DNA from: Megaustenia siamemsis
Taxonomy: Eukaryota; Mollusca; Gastropoda; Stylommatophora; Ariophantidae
DNA: 64,000 nt
NCBI GenBank assembly: GCA_032433765.1
Contig: JAVIAB010000139.1
Span: forward strand, 39,446,608 to 39,510,607
Direction: 5' to 3'
The translations under genes and the position numbers were made by a program. Below, one piece after another: positions 1-8,031 of this stretch. Position 1 is the first letter of the stretch; each line of letters starts with the position of its first letter. The notes under the pieces were generated by a model. That model made no database searches. It was not told the DNA's origin and saw nothing but the letters and a program-made list of their open reading frames with translations.

Positions 1-112
1 GACGGACGGACGGACGGACGGACGGACGGACGGACGGACGGATGGATGGATGGATGGATGGATGGATGGACGGATGGACGTACGGACGGACGAATGGATG
101 GATGGATAAACA
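1..112. repeat. GACG/GATG tetranucleotide microsatellite
   Basis: The window opens in a run of GACG units that changes to GATG units near position 41 and then becomes a mixture. It continues beyond the left edge, so its full length is unknown. The Met-Asp-Gly-Trp-rich reading frame across it is only a translation of the repeat. Confidence 0.97.
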
Positions 113-163
113 ACAATTCTGATGTTAAACAATACGTTTTCTCAGCGTATAGGAGGTGGGTGG

Positions 164-239
164 GTGTCCGGTTAGCGCAATCGATAGGCGGTTGGCTTAC
201 CACGGCAACAGCCGGGGTTCGTAATCCTGGCGAGGACAC
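164..239 (+). promoter_or_regulatory. First tRNA-like head of the SINE (Pol III internal promoter)
   Basis: The ends GTGTCC (164-169) and GGACAC (234-239) pair perfectly as an acceptor stem. An A-box-like stretch begins TTAGCGCAATCG at 172. A B-box-like GGTTCGTAATCC lies at 216-227 and carries one extra base against the usual consensus. The unit has tRNA length, but the extra base and the lack of a clear anticodon arm argue for a SINE head and against a working tRNA gene. Confidence 0.7.
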
Positions 240-247
240 CTGGGTTT

Positions 248-270
248 TACTAATTCCCTAAAAATTAGTA
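248..270. repeat. Palindromic linker between the two SINE heads
   Basis: TACTAATT at 248-255 and AATTAGTA at 263-270 are perfect inverted repeats around a 7-base loop. The same arrangement is conserved in the other two-headed copy near 60,572-60,596, so it belongs to the element. Confidence 0.8.
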
Positions 271-348
271 GGAGCCGCGATAGCTCAGTGGTTAGTGAAC
301 TGGACTACTACGGACAAGGGGTAGGGTTCGATCCCAACCGACGGCTCC
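271..348 (+). promoter_or_regulatory. Second tRNA-like head of the SINE (Pol III internal promoter)
   Basis: GGAGCCG (271-277) and CGGCTCC (342-348) form a perfect 7-bp acceptor stem. The A box TAGCTCAGTGG is at 281-291 and the B box GGTTCGATCCC at 325-335; both fit tRNA consensus well. The anticodon arm does not pair convincingly and there is no terminator directly after it, so this is a SINE head. All five SINE copies in the window have this head; only two also carry the first one. Confidence 0.8.
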
Positions 349-548
349 GGGTTCACCCAGCCTTAAATGGGTACCGGATTTTTTCTGGGAAAGTAAAAGC
401 AGCACGGGCGTAATACCGACCACATTACCCCAAAAATCATGTGCTGAAGGTCTGTAAAATATAGGGTCACTAACACCATATTTCCCTATACGCCACTTGG
501 CGTGACGGGGGGTACTTTACTTTTTTTTACTTTTATAGGAGGTGGGTG

Positions 549-839
549 TGATGGGGGATGTCTAAATTTGATCTTATCATTATCTATAAGGGAAAGAAGC
601 GTCGACTCGTAGCACGGAAATGTGTTTTATCACAGAAAGACCAACTACAATTATTGCAGTATCAATATTGATTCTATATGGCCTTTGGCGTCTTGACAGA
701 CTGCTTATAGCAAGCAATCATAATAAGTCAGTAGTTTTGTAAAGTATTAGTGCCTTATGCTAGATGCTGTTTTACTGTGTTATTTCTCTAGTTACTGAAT
801 CTGCCAATATTGGATAGACAGATCCGACCTCAGAATGAA
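549..839. other. Unassigned sequence between SINE and LINE fragment
   Basis: AT-rich sequence with no open frame, tandem repeat or recognisable element. Nothing supportable was seen here. Confidence 0.5.
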
Positions 840-1190
840 CAAGATGTAATTGTGTTGCCTAGTCTCCTTTCTTCTGCTCCTTTTGTTTTCTGAATTTGAT
901 ATCAACGCTGCCTCGAAATTTGCTGTGTAGTTTTTTATTAATTTTTTTTTTTATTTTCGTTCTCCATGTGCTACGATTTGCAACCAGATTTTCCGAGTTT
1001 CTTTCGCTGATAAAGAATTCACTCACGGAAGCCCTACAAACATTCTTATATCTCAGCACTGGTCTGCCCTTTGGTCTCTTTCCGTCCTTAAGTTTGCCAT
1101 ACAATATTTGTTTCGGAATACGATCGTTTTCCATTTCTCTTACACGATTCAGCCACATTAGTCTCAGACTCCTAAGTTTTGCCATGATAG
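840..1190 (-). pseudogene. LINE ORF2 C-terminal fragment, family A
   Basis: The minus-strand frame 1185-859 (108 residues) reads as the end of a non-LTR retrotransposon polyprotein. It has an L-x-W-x-N-R-V-R motif, then ENDRIPKQILYGKLKDGKRP and GRP-x-LRYKNVCRAS. This matches the C-terminal module found after the RT thumb in many animal LINEs (family knowledge). No RT catalytic block is present, so the copy is 5'-truncated and inactive. The second half (after about residue 60) is less well conserved and rich in Lys. I saw no clear target-site duplication. Confidence 0.75.
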
Positions 1191-1407
1191 ATGTGAGTTT
1201 AGCTCGTTATCCTAGAATAAAATTATTGCATGTGTAATGTCATGTATCTATTTTGTATAAACAAAGATATGTCTAAAAATGTCATACTTGCTAAGCTAAA
1301 CTGAGAGGTCTTTCTGAAGATGGGGTTTGTAATGATTTTTGTTTTCTGAATTACTATTTTATTTGTAGATATTTTAACAGTACGTTTTCAATATTGTCAA
1401 ATGCATA

Positions 1408-1420
1408 TTCACAAGACATA
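1408..1420. repeat. Left target-site duplication of SINE copy 2
   Basis: TTCACAAGACATA here is repeated exactly at 1683-1695, on both sides of the SINE. Confidence 0.95.
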
Positions 1421-1682
1421 AAAAAAGTAAAAGTAAAGTACCCCGTCACGCCAAGTGGCGTATAGGGAATATGGTGTTAGTGACCATAAATTTTACAGAC
1501 CTTCGGCACATGATTTTTGGGGTAATGTGGTCGGTATTACGCCCGTGCTGCTTTACTTTCCCAGAAAAAAAATCCTGTACCCATTAAAGGCTTGGTGAAC
1601 CGGAAGCCTTCGGTTGGAATCGAACCCTACTTCTTGTCCTTTGTAGTCCAGTTCACTAACCACTGAGCTATCGCGGCTCCCC
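1421..1682 (-). mobile_element. tRNA-derived SINE, single-head copy
   Basis: Reverse-oriented copy of the SINE seen at 163-533. The tRNA-like head (GGAGCCGCGATAGCTCAGTGG on the minus strand, with an internal B box) lies at the right end near 1605-1682, and the TTTAC-type tail is at the left end near 1421-1440. A perfect 13-bp target-site duplication brackets it. It has only the second of the two heads found in the long copy. The apparent 104-residue frame antisense to the element is an artefact. Confidence 0.95.
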
Positions 1683-1695
1683 TTCACAAGACATA
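1683..1695. repeat. Right target-site duplication of SINE copy 2
   Basis: Exact partner of 1408-1420. Confidence 0.95.
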
Positions 1696-1879
1696 GTTTC
1701 CATACAAAACCTGGCGTAGCTAACCTTTGGTTCAAAAACGAATATCTGTGTGTTGTTTGTTTGTTATTAAGATCATCATCAATGCACACCGAAGATGTCC
1801 ATAGGCGCTTCGATTCCCCCTTCGAGAAAATCTTAGGAGAATACTGGCCAACGTGCACGAACTCCATAGCACGGCTGGG

Positions 1880-2206
1880 GGATCCACGGTGTGGGTAGTT
1901 TTTTTACTGACAATTGTGCCTTGGAAGCGGCCATATTTATGTTTTACTCTTTATTTTTAACTGCCAAGTTGCCTTTAACGTGCGGGAGTGTACTAGGGAT
2001 ATCATGTTTGTTGCCGTTATCCGAAATGGTTAGACATCTGATCTCACTACCCAAGGGATCAGGGGAGGTTAACGTCATAAAAAAACCACTGATTAATTTC
2101 TCCTATTTTTTTGCAAAATCACCTCCGCTTTTTTGATTGGCTTTGAACCCGAGTCCTTCCTATCGTAAGGCCGCGGTTGCACCTCTAGACCACCCAGTCC
2201 ACCACC
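1880..2206 (-). mobile_element. Second tRNA-headed SINE-like segment
   Basis: On the minus strand, starting near 2206, there is an A-box-like TGGTCTAGAGG followed about 45 bases later by a B-box-like GGTTCAAAGCC. The spacing is that of a tRNA. The following 250 bases to about 1880 are unrelated to the first SINE family and may be the body. No target-site duplication was found, so the left end is a guess and the segment might instead be a tRNA pseudogene with ordinary flanking DNA. Confidence 0.45.
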
Positions 2207-2563
2207 CCCAGTAAATGATTGTAGTGTAGGAGCAGACGGTTAAAGTGTCTGGAACACTGTTAGAAAAAAGAACCAAAAATGGTTATGGTTATGGAAGGCC
2301 ATAACCATATCACTGCAAAGCATATCACTACAAACAAATTAAAATCCATAATTGCTCAACCGCCCGTGCCAGTGGAGTCATCCGAATTACTAACTCGTCT
2401 CCCGAACAAAGAAAGGTAGCTGTAGTCCCCACCATAGCAGTCTCAGCACACGCCAAAAGTATAAGGCGAAACTGCACAGAAAGTGAACACAGCCAACTGT
2501 TCCTTGTGATATGATATCATCGTTCATTGTAAACAATATAAGTACACACGGCCACATCCACAC
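2207..2563. other. Unassigned AT-rich sequence
   Basis: No gene, SINE or LINE could be recognised. It contains a short inverted repeat of GGTTATGG/CCATAACC type near 2281-2309 that could form a small hairpin. Confidence 0.45.
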
Positions 2564-2608
2564 GTATGCGTATACATACGTGTGAAAAAGTGCGCATACA
2601 GCATACAT
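2564..2608. repeat. Left arm of an inverted repeat flanking the Penelope-like remnant
   Basis: The reverse complement of this 45-bp segment matches 4359-4402 at about nine positions in ten, and weaker similarity continues outward for about 20 more bases. See the finding on the element's boundaries. Confidence 0.75.
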
Positions 2609-2949
2609 CCCCGCAAGGGTCAACAATTAGGCCCGTGTGCATACACAACGCACATAGAATATACCAGAAGAATACAGGGTACCCGAAAGGAGGAAAGAGT
2701 GAGATGTCTCAGAGTGGGGTTCACTTAGAACATGTAAAAGGTAAGATACAGTGTAGTGCAGGTGGAAAATGTGTTGCCTTACACAAAAGTAAACAGCCCT
2801 GATACAAGAGATATAGGGGACAGCCGAAGTGTGGTCTAGTAGAGGAGAGCAGAGAATATCATATCATTTACATATACTAATGTGTTCATACATGAGCAAA
2901 AGAGTAGAGTGCAATTGGGAATGAGCATCTACATGCAAACTATGTGTAT

Positions 2950-4330
2950 GAGTGTGATAATGGCTCGTGTGGTTAACGAAACCAATTTGGATATAAGGCG
3001 ATTCCCTAAGGAGAGTCGGCTGCGGTAGCCGGAGGGGCAAAGGATAATGCCAGTGATGCGAATGTTGTTTTTGCCCTTGTGGCTTAGGAATTGAAATGGG
3101 ACGCCACTGGAGTGCTAGTATTCCACTGAACATACCGAAGACGTTCACAAAATTTGTCAGCTAAGCGTCCCCAGAATTGCCATTATAAGTCATGTGGCAT
3201 CGTTCGCATATAATGGCATAAATGATATATCGGGACACACATATGAAGCTATTCTTGATCTCGAACCGTTCATTGATGAATAATATAGAGTCGGTGTGGA
3301 GCACAAAACTGAGTACATAAGCACCACAGGTAATACAATCACGTCCACAGGGGAACGCACCCATGTGTTTATGGGCGGAGTGAGGGAGACGGTTACTGAT
3401 CAGAATGCTTCTTAAATTCTTGTCACGTTTGAAGGAGCCCATATGAAGATCATGGAAAAGTAGACGTGAAGTGGATCAAAGTAGAAATTTGGACGGTAAC
3501 GATTGAGTATTCTCACAGAAGCTAAGTTGAGAGTACGGTAGATTACGATAGGTATTGTACTATCAGAAAGGTGGGAGGCGGTTGGAAGGATTGAGTGCAT
3601 CGGGACGAAAGATAAAGAGAACACGTATGAAGGCAGATTGGAGGATCGAATCTGGATAAAGTCGGCAGCTAAAGAAGCCTAACAGAAGGTGAGCCTGTTG
3701 GATGAAAACCTGGTCGTCTTTACAGATACCACGAAGACACAATATCTGAGAAAACTGTTTAGAATCACGACATGAAGGTGGGTGGGATGAAGTGTAGAGA
3801 TAGTGAGACGAATAAGAGCGGCAGTATCAACAGATGGGTGTTGCCTTTGGTCAAGAAAGAACCGTAGAGTCCGGAGGCCATCGGAGTGAAGGATAGACGT
3901 GTAAAAAGAACAAACGCCGAGGACAAAAAGTCGGTATTAGCGATCACGGGAGAGAGAGATGGAAGAGAAGATTTTCAAGGCATGATTCGTGTCTTTGACA
4001 TAGAAGGGAAGAGTAGCCACAATGAGTTGGAAGACACTGTCCAGATAGTCAGATATGTGTTCGGTTGGGCAAGCACACGCTGTCACAATAGGACGAATTG
4101 GGTTGTTGAGCTTGTGAATTGTAGATAGCTTGTAGAAGGATGGCTTGCCAAGGCCTATTGCTATTCGGGATAATGAGGAGGGACGCGCTAGGTGGAAGGA
4201 GATTGCCTTGGATCAGTTCCTTGATGGTAGAACGGGCCTGCTTGTTGTGGCGGGCAATGGGGTCGTCAGAACGGGATTTATAAAAAGTGGTACCGGATAA
4301 CTGTCTGGTGGTACATAAAATGTACAAGTC
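2950..4330 (-). pseudogene. Decayed Penelope-like retroelement (RT to GIY-YIG region)
   Basis: The minus strand carries pieces of a Penelope-like polyprotein spread over different frames. In order they are: an RT N-terminal part with an LPPSASLLIIPN motif (4327-4049); a block near 3890-3800 reading like RT core text around SDGLRTLRFF and DQRQHPS; a block (about 3700-3480) with DDQVFIQQAHLLLGFF and STIPIVIYRTLN; then SFKRDKNLRSIL (from 3442), a zinc-finger-like FPCGRDCITC, and YAIICERCHMTYNG, the start of a GIY-YIG endonuclease. The rest of that domain (SHKGKNNIRITGIILCPSGY) is readable in another frame near 3080-3010. The order RT then GIY-YIG is diagnostic for this group (family knowledge). 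Several frameshifts and stops make it inactive. The catalytic aspartates of the RT could not be confirmed. Confidence 0.75.
3200..3442 (-). pseudogene. Linker and GIY-YIG start of the Penelope-like remnant
   Basis: Best preserved part of the element: an uninterrupted frame with FKRDKNLRSIL, paired cysteines in FPCGRDCITC, and a second cysteine pair in CERCH. These flank the point where Penelope-like proteins pass from RT into the endonuclease. A stop shortly after the TYNGNSG motif (equivalent to the YIG of GIY-YIG) breaks the domain. Confidence 0.7.
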
Positions 4331-4358
4331 TTAGTCCTAGGTGTAAATACTTCTAGAT

Positions 4359-4402
4359 ATGTATGCTGTTTGCGCACTTTCCACATGTATGTGTACGCAT
4401 AC
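4359..4402. repeat. Right arm of the inverted repeat flanking the Penelope-like remnant
   Basis: Inverted partner of 2564-2608. It lies directly upstream (minus-strand sense) of the first readable RT text and runs into a GTAT microsatellite. Confidence 0.75.
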
Positions 4403-4416
4403 TTTGGGTGTAGTCG

Positions 4417-4476
4417 TGTATGTATGTATGTATGTATGTATGTATGTATGTATGTATCTGCATACATATATGTGTG

Positions 4477-4528
<52 letters not shown>

Positions 4529-4631
4529 CCTGTTTATATATCTATATGTGTATTTGTATTTACATTGTATATGTACATATACATATATATATATATATAT
4601 ATGTATTTACATTGTATATGTGCATATGTAC

Positions 4632-4685
<54 letters not shown>

Positions 4686-4686
4686 T
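4417..4686. repeat. Compound GTAT / TA / TG microsatellite
   Basis: A GTAT run (about 4417-4457) is followed by three TA runs (about 4480-4525, 4575-4602 and 4635-4663) separated by related spacers that repeat the text TTTACATTGTATATGT, and the block ends in a TG run to 4685. The Tyr-Ile-rich frames here are repeat artefacts. Confidence 0.95.
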
Positions 4687-5046
4687 CTTGAACGGTTGTT
4701 TATACTATGATAGGTATAGACATTGCTGGCGGCATTATAGTTGAGGTAAACTATAAAATATCATCCCCCCCCCGCCCACATATTTTTAGAACTCTTCCAT
4801 CTTTTTTTTTTGGCTCTCCCATTAACTAGCCAACTATACCGGGTATCCTGCGTGGACTAGACATCGTTCATTTTCCTCCTGGCATCAACGCATTTCGCAG
4901 GGAAGACATTTTTATTTCTCATTCTAGCTCGAAATTATTTTATTTTAGATATTTTATTATTAGTTAGCTAGGTTGGGAACATTTATTTACTTACATATGT
5001 GTATGCATATGTGTGTGTATGCGTGTTTGTTAGTGATCTTTTGTTA

Positions 5047-5079
5047 CTGCCGAAGGCCTTTGAGCCTAAACGTCGTTTA
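5047..5079 (+). other. Degenerate hammerhead-like motif
   Basis: CTGCCGA at 5047-5053 is followed by a short GGC/GCC stem, TAAAC, and an AAAC/GTTT hairpin. This resembles the hammerhead ribozyme core known from Penelope-like elements, but two core positions differ from consensus (A to C in the first box, G to T in the second). I could not build a convincing stem I. Self-cleavage is not expected. It may be a decayed end of another Penelope-like copy. Confidence 0.3.
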
Positions 5080-5289
5080 AATTTGTGCCGTTCATTAGTT
5101 ACATAAAGCTTTAACTATACTATTTTATTTATTTTGTTCATTTCTCCTTCTCAAAAATAAAACACTAAAGTCGGAGGTGTTGGGCTAAAAGGTACAGATA
5201 TGACATTTCTACTACACAAACTACAACACAATGCATCTGCGCCTACCTAACGTCCTTAGATGACGGATGATGAAAAGGTCTATAAATTT

Positions 5290-6035
5290 CATTTAGAAGT
5301 CATCCGGTTGTAAGAAAGCAACAAAACGGGTCTCAGTCTGAATAGTAAGAAAACAGAAGTAATGGTCATAGCAAAGAAACAATCATCACCATCATGCAGC
5401 ATAAAAATAAAGAGGACAAATCTGAAACAAGTGCGACACGTCAAATACTTGGGCACAATAATAATATCAGATGAAAGATTCACTACAGAAATAAAATTCA
5501 GCATAGCTCAGACCAAAATAGCATTTCAGAAAATGAAAAATATCTTATGCATCAAAACTATGTCAATATAATTGAGAAAGAAAGTTCATCGGTGCTATCT
5601 AGAACCAATTCTGACCTATGGAAGCGAATCATGGACAGTAGACAAACACATTAAGATATGTTTATAGACCACAGAGATGGAGGTTTCTCAGAAGAATGTT
5701 AAATGTTCACTGGACAACTAAAAAGACCAACGAGGAAATTCTCAAAGAGGCCAACACAAAAAGGGAACTCATAAAAAACATAAAAAAAGAAACAATTAAC
5801 ATTTTTCGGGCACATCATGAAAAGAGGAAAGTTGGAATACTTGGTTACAACTGGCAAAATAAAATGAAAAAGAGATCGCGGACGAAAAAGAGAGAACATA
5901 CCGGATAGCTTTGTGTCATGGAATGGAAAACAGTCCACAATAGAAGTGACATTATGCACTGTAGATAGAAGATTGTGGAAGCACATGGTCGCCTACGCCA
6001 ACCGGTATGGCACATGATGATGATGATGAATCATT
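5290..6035 (+). pseudogene. LINE 3' fragment, family B, copy 1
   Basis: Plus-strand fragments of an ORF2 end: KTEVMVIAKKQSSPSC and VRHVKYLGTIIISDERFTTE (RT thumb region, frame 5362-5571), then MLNVHWTTKKTNEEILKEAN (frame 5696-5908), and near the end text matching the family C-terminus including a Val-Ala-Tyr-Ala-Asn-Arg-Tyr-Gly-Thr ending near 6015. The 3' tail is a short ATG repeat (6015-6030). Frameshifts and stops separate the pieces, so it is dead. At least three other copies of the same family are in this window. Confidence 0.85.
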
Positions 6036-6170
6036 GGGTGAACGACAGAAGGAAAAAAAAATGTAATGCGAGTGTTTCAAGTTATATTATACAATATAAT
6101 TATATTATTATTATTATTATGACTGGTACTGCAGCTTAATAATCTATTATGTAGTTTCATAGCGACAATA
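6036..6170. repeat. Spacer with ATT microsatellite
   Basis: AT-rich spacer between two LINE copies that point at each other. It includes an ATT run at about 6098-6121. Confidence 0.7.
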
Positions 6171-6690
6171 TTATATCATCATTATCATCAATTACCATGC
6201 TTGCTGAAGCGAATGATCATATACCCCTACACACTTCTATCTCTACAGTTGGTAGGTAACATTCTGCTGTTTACATCCTACCAATTTATTTCTTGTTGCC
6301 TGGGGATATTTTCTGTTCTTGTTTCCTTTGTCTCTTCTGTCCGCGACTTTCGGTTGTTGCTAATCGTTACATATCCAAAAATCGTTATTTTTCCCTGTTT
6401 GTAATAAGCTTTTCATTGTGCAATTACCTCATAGCTCTATAAGGTATTATCAACGTTCTTATGTCAAACCACGCTTTTGTAGTCTCCAGAGATTGTTTGC
6501 GTCTGCTGCTTGTTTGTTTAGGATTCGCTTCCATGTGTCATCATTAGCTGTACATAGGAGACATCGAAGAACTCTCTTTCTTACTTCCATTGACAAAGAT
6601 TGATGTTCATTTTTTTCTTCATCTACTCCTTTCGCTGCTTGAAAAACAAAACATGCTTTTCTGTGAGAAAAAAATAGCTGCTTATTCAAT
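6171..6690 (-). pseudogene. LINE 3' fragment, family B-like, diverged copy
   Basis: On the minus strand, SMEVRKRVLRC (near 6590) followed by a Trp-Lys-Arg and NKQAADAN stretch matches the RT thumb region of animal LINEs. Further downstream (6400-6190) the DNA resembles the C-terminal and 3' end of family B, ending in a GATGATAATGATG-type tail near 6172-6190. It is more diverged than the neighbouring copies and has several breaks. The tail-to-tail arrangement with 5290-6035 makes an inverted pair. Confidence 0.55.
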
Positions 6691-7023
6691 ATTTGATTAT
6701 GTGATCTTATGTCTGTACAAAATGTGGCTTTACGTCTCTACGAAATGTGATCGTAAGTCTCTACAAAATGTAATCCTTATAGATTTGAGGACCTTGATGG
6801 CGCAATCTCAGTGATGCATCAAACAGAGAGAAGTGATGTTGGAAAATGATTGAGAGGGCAATAGTTTGTCTTGATCTTGTCGTACTCTTCTCCAGAATCT
6901 TGACGTTTCATTCCTGTAGTTTCTAGAGACATCTGCTCAATCAGTGCTATGTTTAGATTTCGTGTTTTCATTTCTTTAATGTTTCACAGTAAACAGATCG
7001 CGCTCATTTTTTTCTTTTTCGAA
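6691..7023. other. Unassigned sequence with a short three-copy repeat
   Basis: Between about 6700 and 6778 a unit of about 26 bp of the form GTCTCTACAAAATGT plus spacer occurs three times with differences. Otherwise nothing recognisable. Confidence 0.5.
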
Positions 7024-7036
7024 AATAGTAATGCTT
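7024..7036. repeat. Left target-site duplication of LINE C
   Basis: AATAGTAATGCTT here is repeated exactly at 7359-7371. Confidence 0.9.
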
Positions 7037-7358
7037 CTTCTTCTTCTTCTTTCCTTCCTCATCTGCCTTTCAGCTTCGAGGGGAGATATAATTTTCGGTC
7101 TTTTGCTCTTATGTTCGCCTCTGCTGCTGTTATGTTTCCTAGTGCTTCTAATATTCCATCGATCCATCTTTTTCGTGGTCGACCCTTGGGTCTGGTGATC
7201 TCACAACCTTTGTTGAAGGCTCGTTGTGTTGTGTTTTGATCTTTCTGCCTTGTCACGTGGCTAAACCATTTTATCTGTTGTTTCCTTATATATTCTATAG
7301 CGGGGGCTATTCCTAGCTTTTTTCTCAGTTCTTCATTTCTGATCCTATCTCGTTTCAG
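7037..7358 (-). mobile_element. 5'-truncated LINE, family C
   Basis: A 322-bp insertion in minus orientation, bracketed by a perfect 13-bp target-site duplication. It encodes only the last part of ORF2: DRIRNEELRKKLGI, then QIKWFSHVTRQKD and TRPKGRPRKRWIDGILEAL, the C-terminal module typical of animal LINEs, followed by LYLPSKLKGR. The 3' tail is a GAA run (TTC on the plus strand, about 7037-7052). Severe 5' truncation plus target-site duplication is the usual mark of target-primed reverse transcription. It is a different family from A and B by protein text and tail. Confidence 0.85.
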
Positions 7359-7371
7359 AATAGTAATGCTT
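7359..7371. repeat. Right target-site duplication of LINE C
   Basis: Exact partner of 7024-7036. Confidence 0.9.
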
Positions 7372-7745
7372 GCATTCAGAAATACGTTTGATATATACAA
7401 TCTAGATTTATTATGTGTTTGTTTTTTAACAACGTACTTTTCAAAATATTTAACATGCTAAAAAAATTGTGATACAATTAATATAACAATGCATATGTTG
7501 CATTCATATCAATTAGTGCCATACCGGTTGTCGTAGGCGATCATGTAGTTATACAAATCTCTATCCACAGAGCATCGTATAAATTATGTTGTTGGCTGTT
7601 GTTCGTGCCACGACTCCAATCTTTCTAGTATCTTCTCTCTTTGTAGTCACTGATCTCTCATTCCCTGTATTTTGCCAGTTGTAAACAAGTATTCCAACTT
7701 TCCTCTTCTCATAACTTGCCCGCAAATATCAATTTGTTACTTTCT

Positions 7746-7758
7746 AATATTTTTCGAG
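7746..7758. repeat. Left target-site duplication of nested SINE
   Basis: AATATTTTTCGAG here pairs with AATATTTTTAGAG at 8019-8031, with one mismatch. The duplicated bases are LINE sequence. Confidence 0.85.
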
Positions 7759-8018
7759 TAAAAAAAAACGTAAAGAGCCCCGTCACGCCTTTGGCGTATA
7801 GGGAATATGGTGTTAGTGACCATAATTTTTACAAACCTTCGGCACATGATTTTTGGGGTAATGTGGTCGGTATTACGCCCATGCCGCTTAACCTTCCTAG
7901 AAAAAAATCCGGTACCTTTTTAAAGCTGGGTGAACCCGGAAGCCGCCGGTTGGGATCGAACCCAACCTCTTGTCCCTTGTAGTCCAGTTAACTAACCACT
8001 GAGCTATCGCGGCTCCCC
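7759..8018 (-). mobile_element. tRNA-derived SINE nested in LINE B
   Basis: Single-head copy of the window's main SINE in minus orientation, with the head at the right (about 7942-8018) and a T-rich/TTTAC-type tail at the left (seen as GTAAAAAAAAACGTAAAG on the plus strand). A 13-bp target-site duplication with one mismatch brackets it. It splits a LINE B copy, so it arrived after that LINE. Confidence 0.93.
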
Positions 8019-8031
8019 AATATTTTTAGAG
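8019..8031. repeat. Right target-site duplication of nested SINE
   Basis: Partner of 7746-7758. Confidence 0.85.

Larger units (their letters stand above)
163..533 (+). mobile_element. tRNA-derived SINE, full-length copy with two tRNA-like heads
   Basis: This 371-bp insertion is flanked by a 15-bp direct repeat, TATAGGAGGTGGGTG, at 148-162 and 534-548, which reads as a target-site duplication. The 5' end holds two different tRNA-like units in tandem (164-239 and 271-348) joined by a short palindromic linker. A body shared with four other copies in this window follows, and the 3' end is a T-rich tail with TTTAC units. The body includes a CGCCACTTGGCG palindrome near 491-502. SINEs carry no protein; they are transcribed by RNA polymerase III from internal A and B boxes and copied by a LINE reverse transcriptase (known for the class). 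The direct repeats lie outside both heads, so the two-headed unit moved as one. It resembles tRNA-headed invertebrate SINEs, but I cannot assign a named family. Confidence 0.9.

Noticed and set aside
271..348. A functional tRNA gene
   Set aside because: Good acceptor stem and A/B boxes, but the anticodon arm does not fold, no terminator follows, and the same unit recurs in SINE copies with target-site duplications.
896..1237. Plus-strand 113-codon hydrophobic frame that looks like a membrane protein
   Set aside because: It is antisense to the LINE A fragment, whose minus-strand reading matches a known protein module.
2564..4402. A DNA transposon with terminal inverted repeats
   Set aside because: The enclosed coding text is RT followed by GIY-YIG and no transposase text is seen, so Penelope-like ends explain the arms better.
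4359..4744. Tyr/Ile/Val/Cys-rich frames of 110-124 codons
   Set aside because: They translate GTAT, TA and TG microsatellites.
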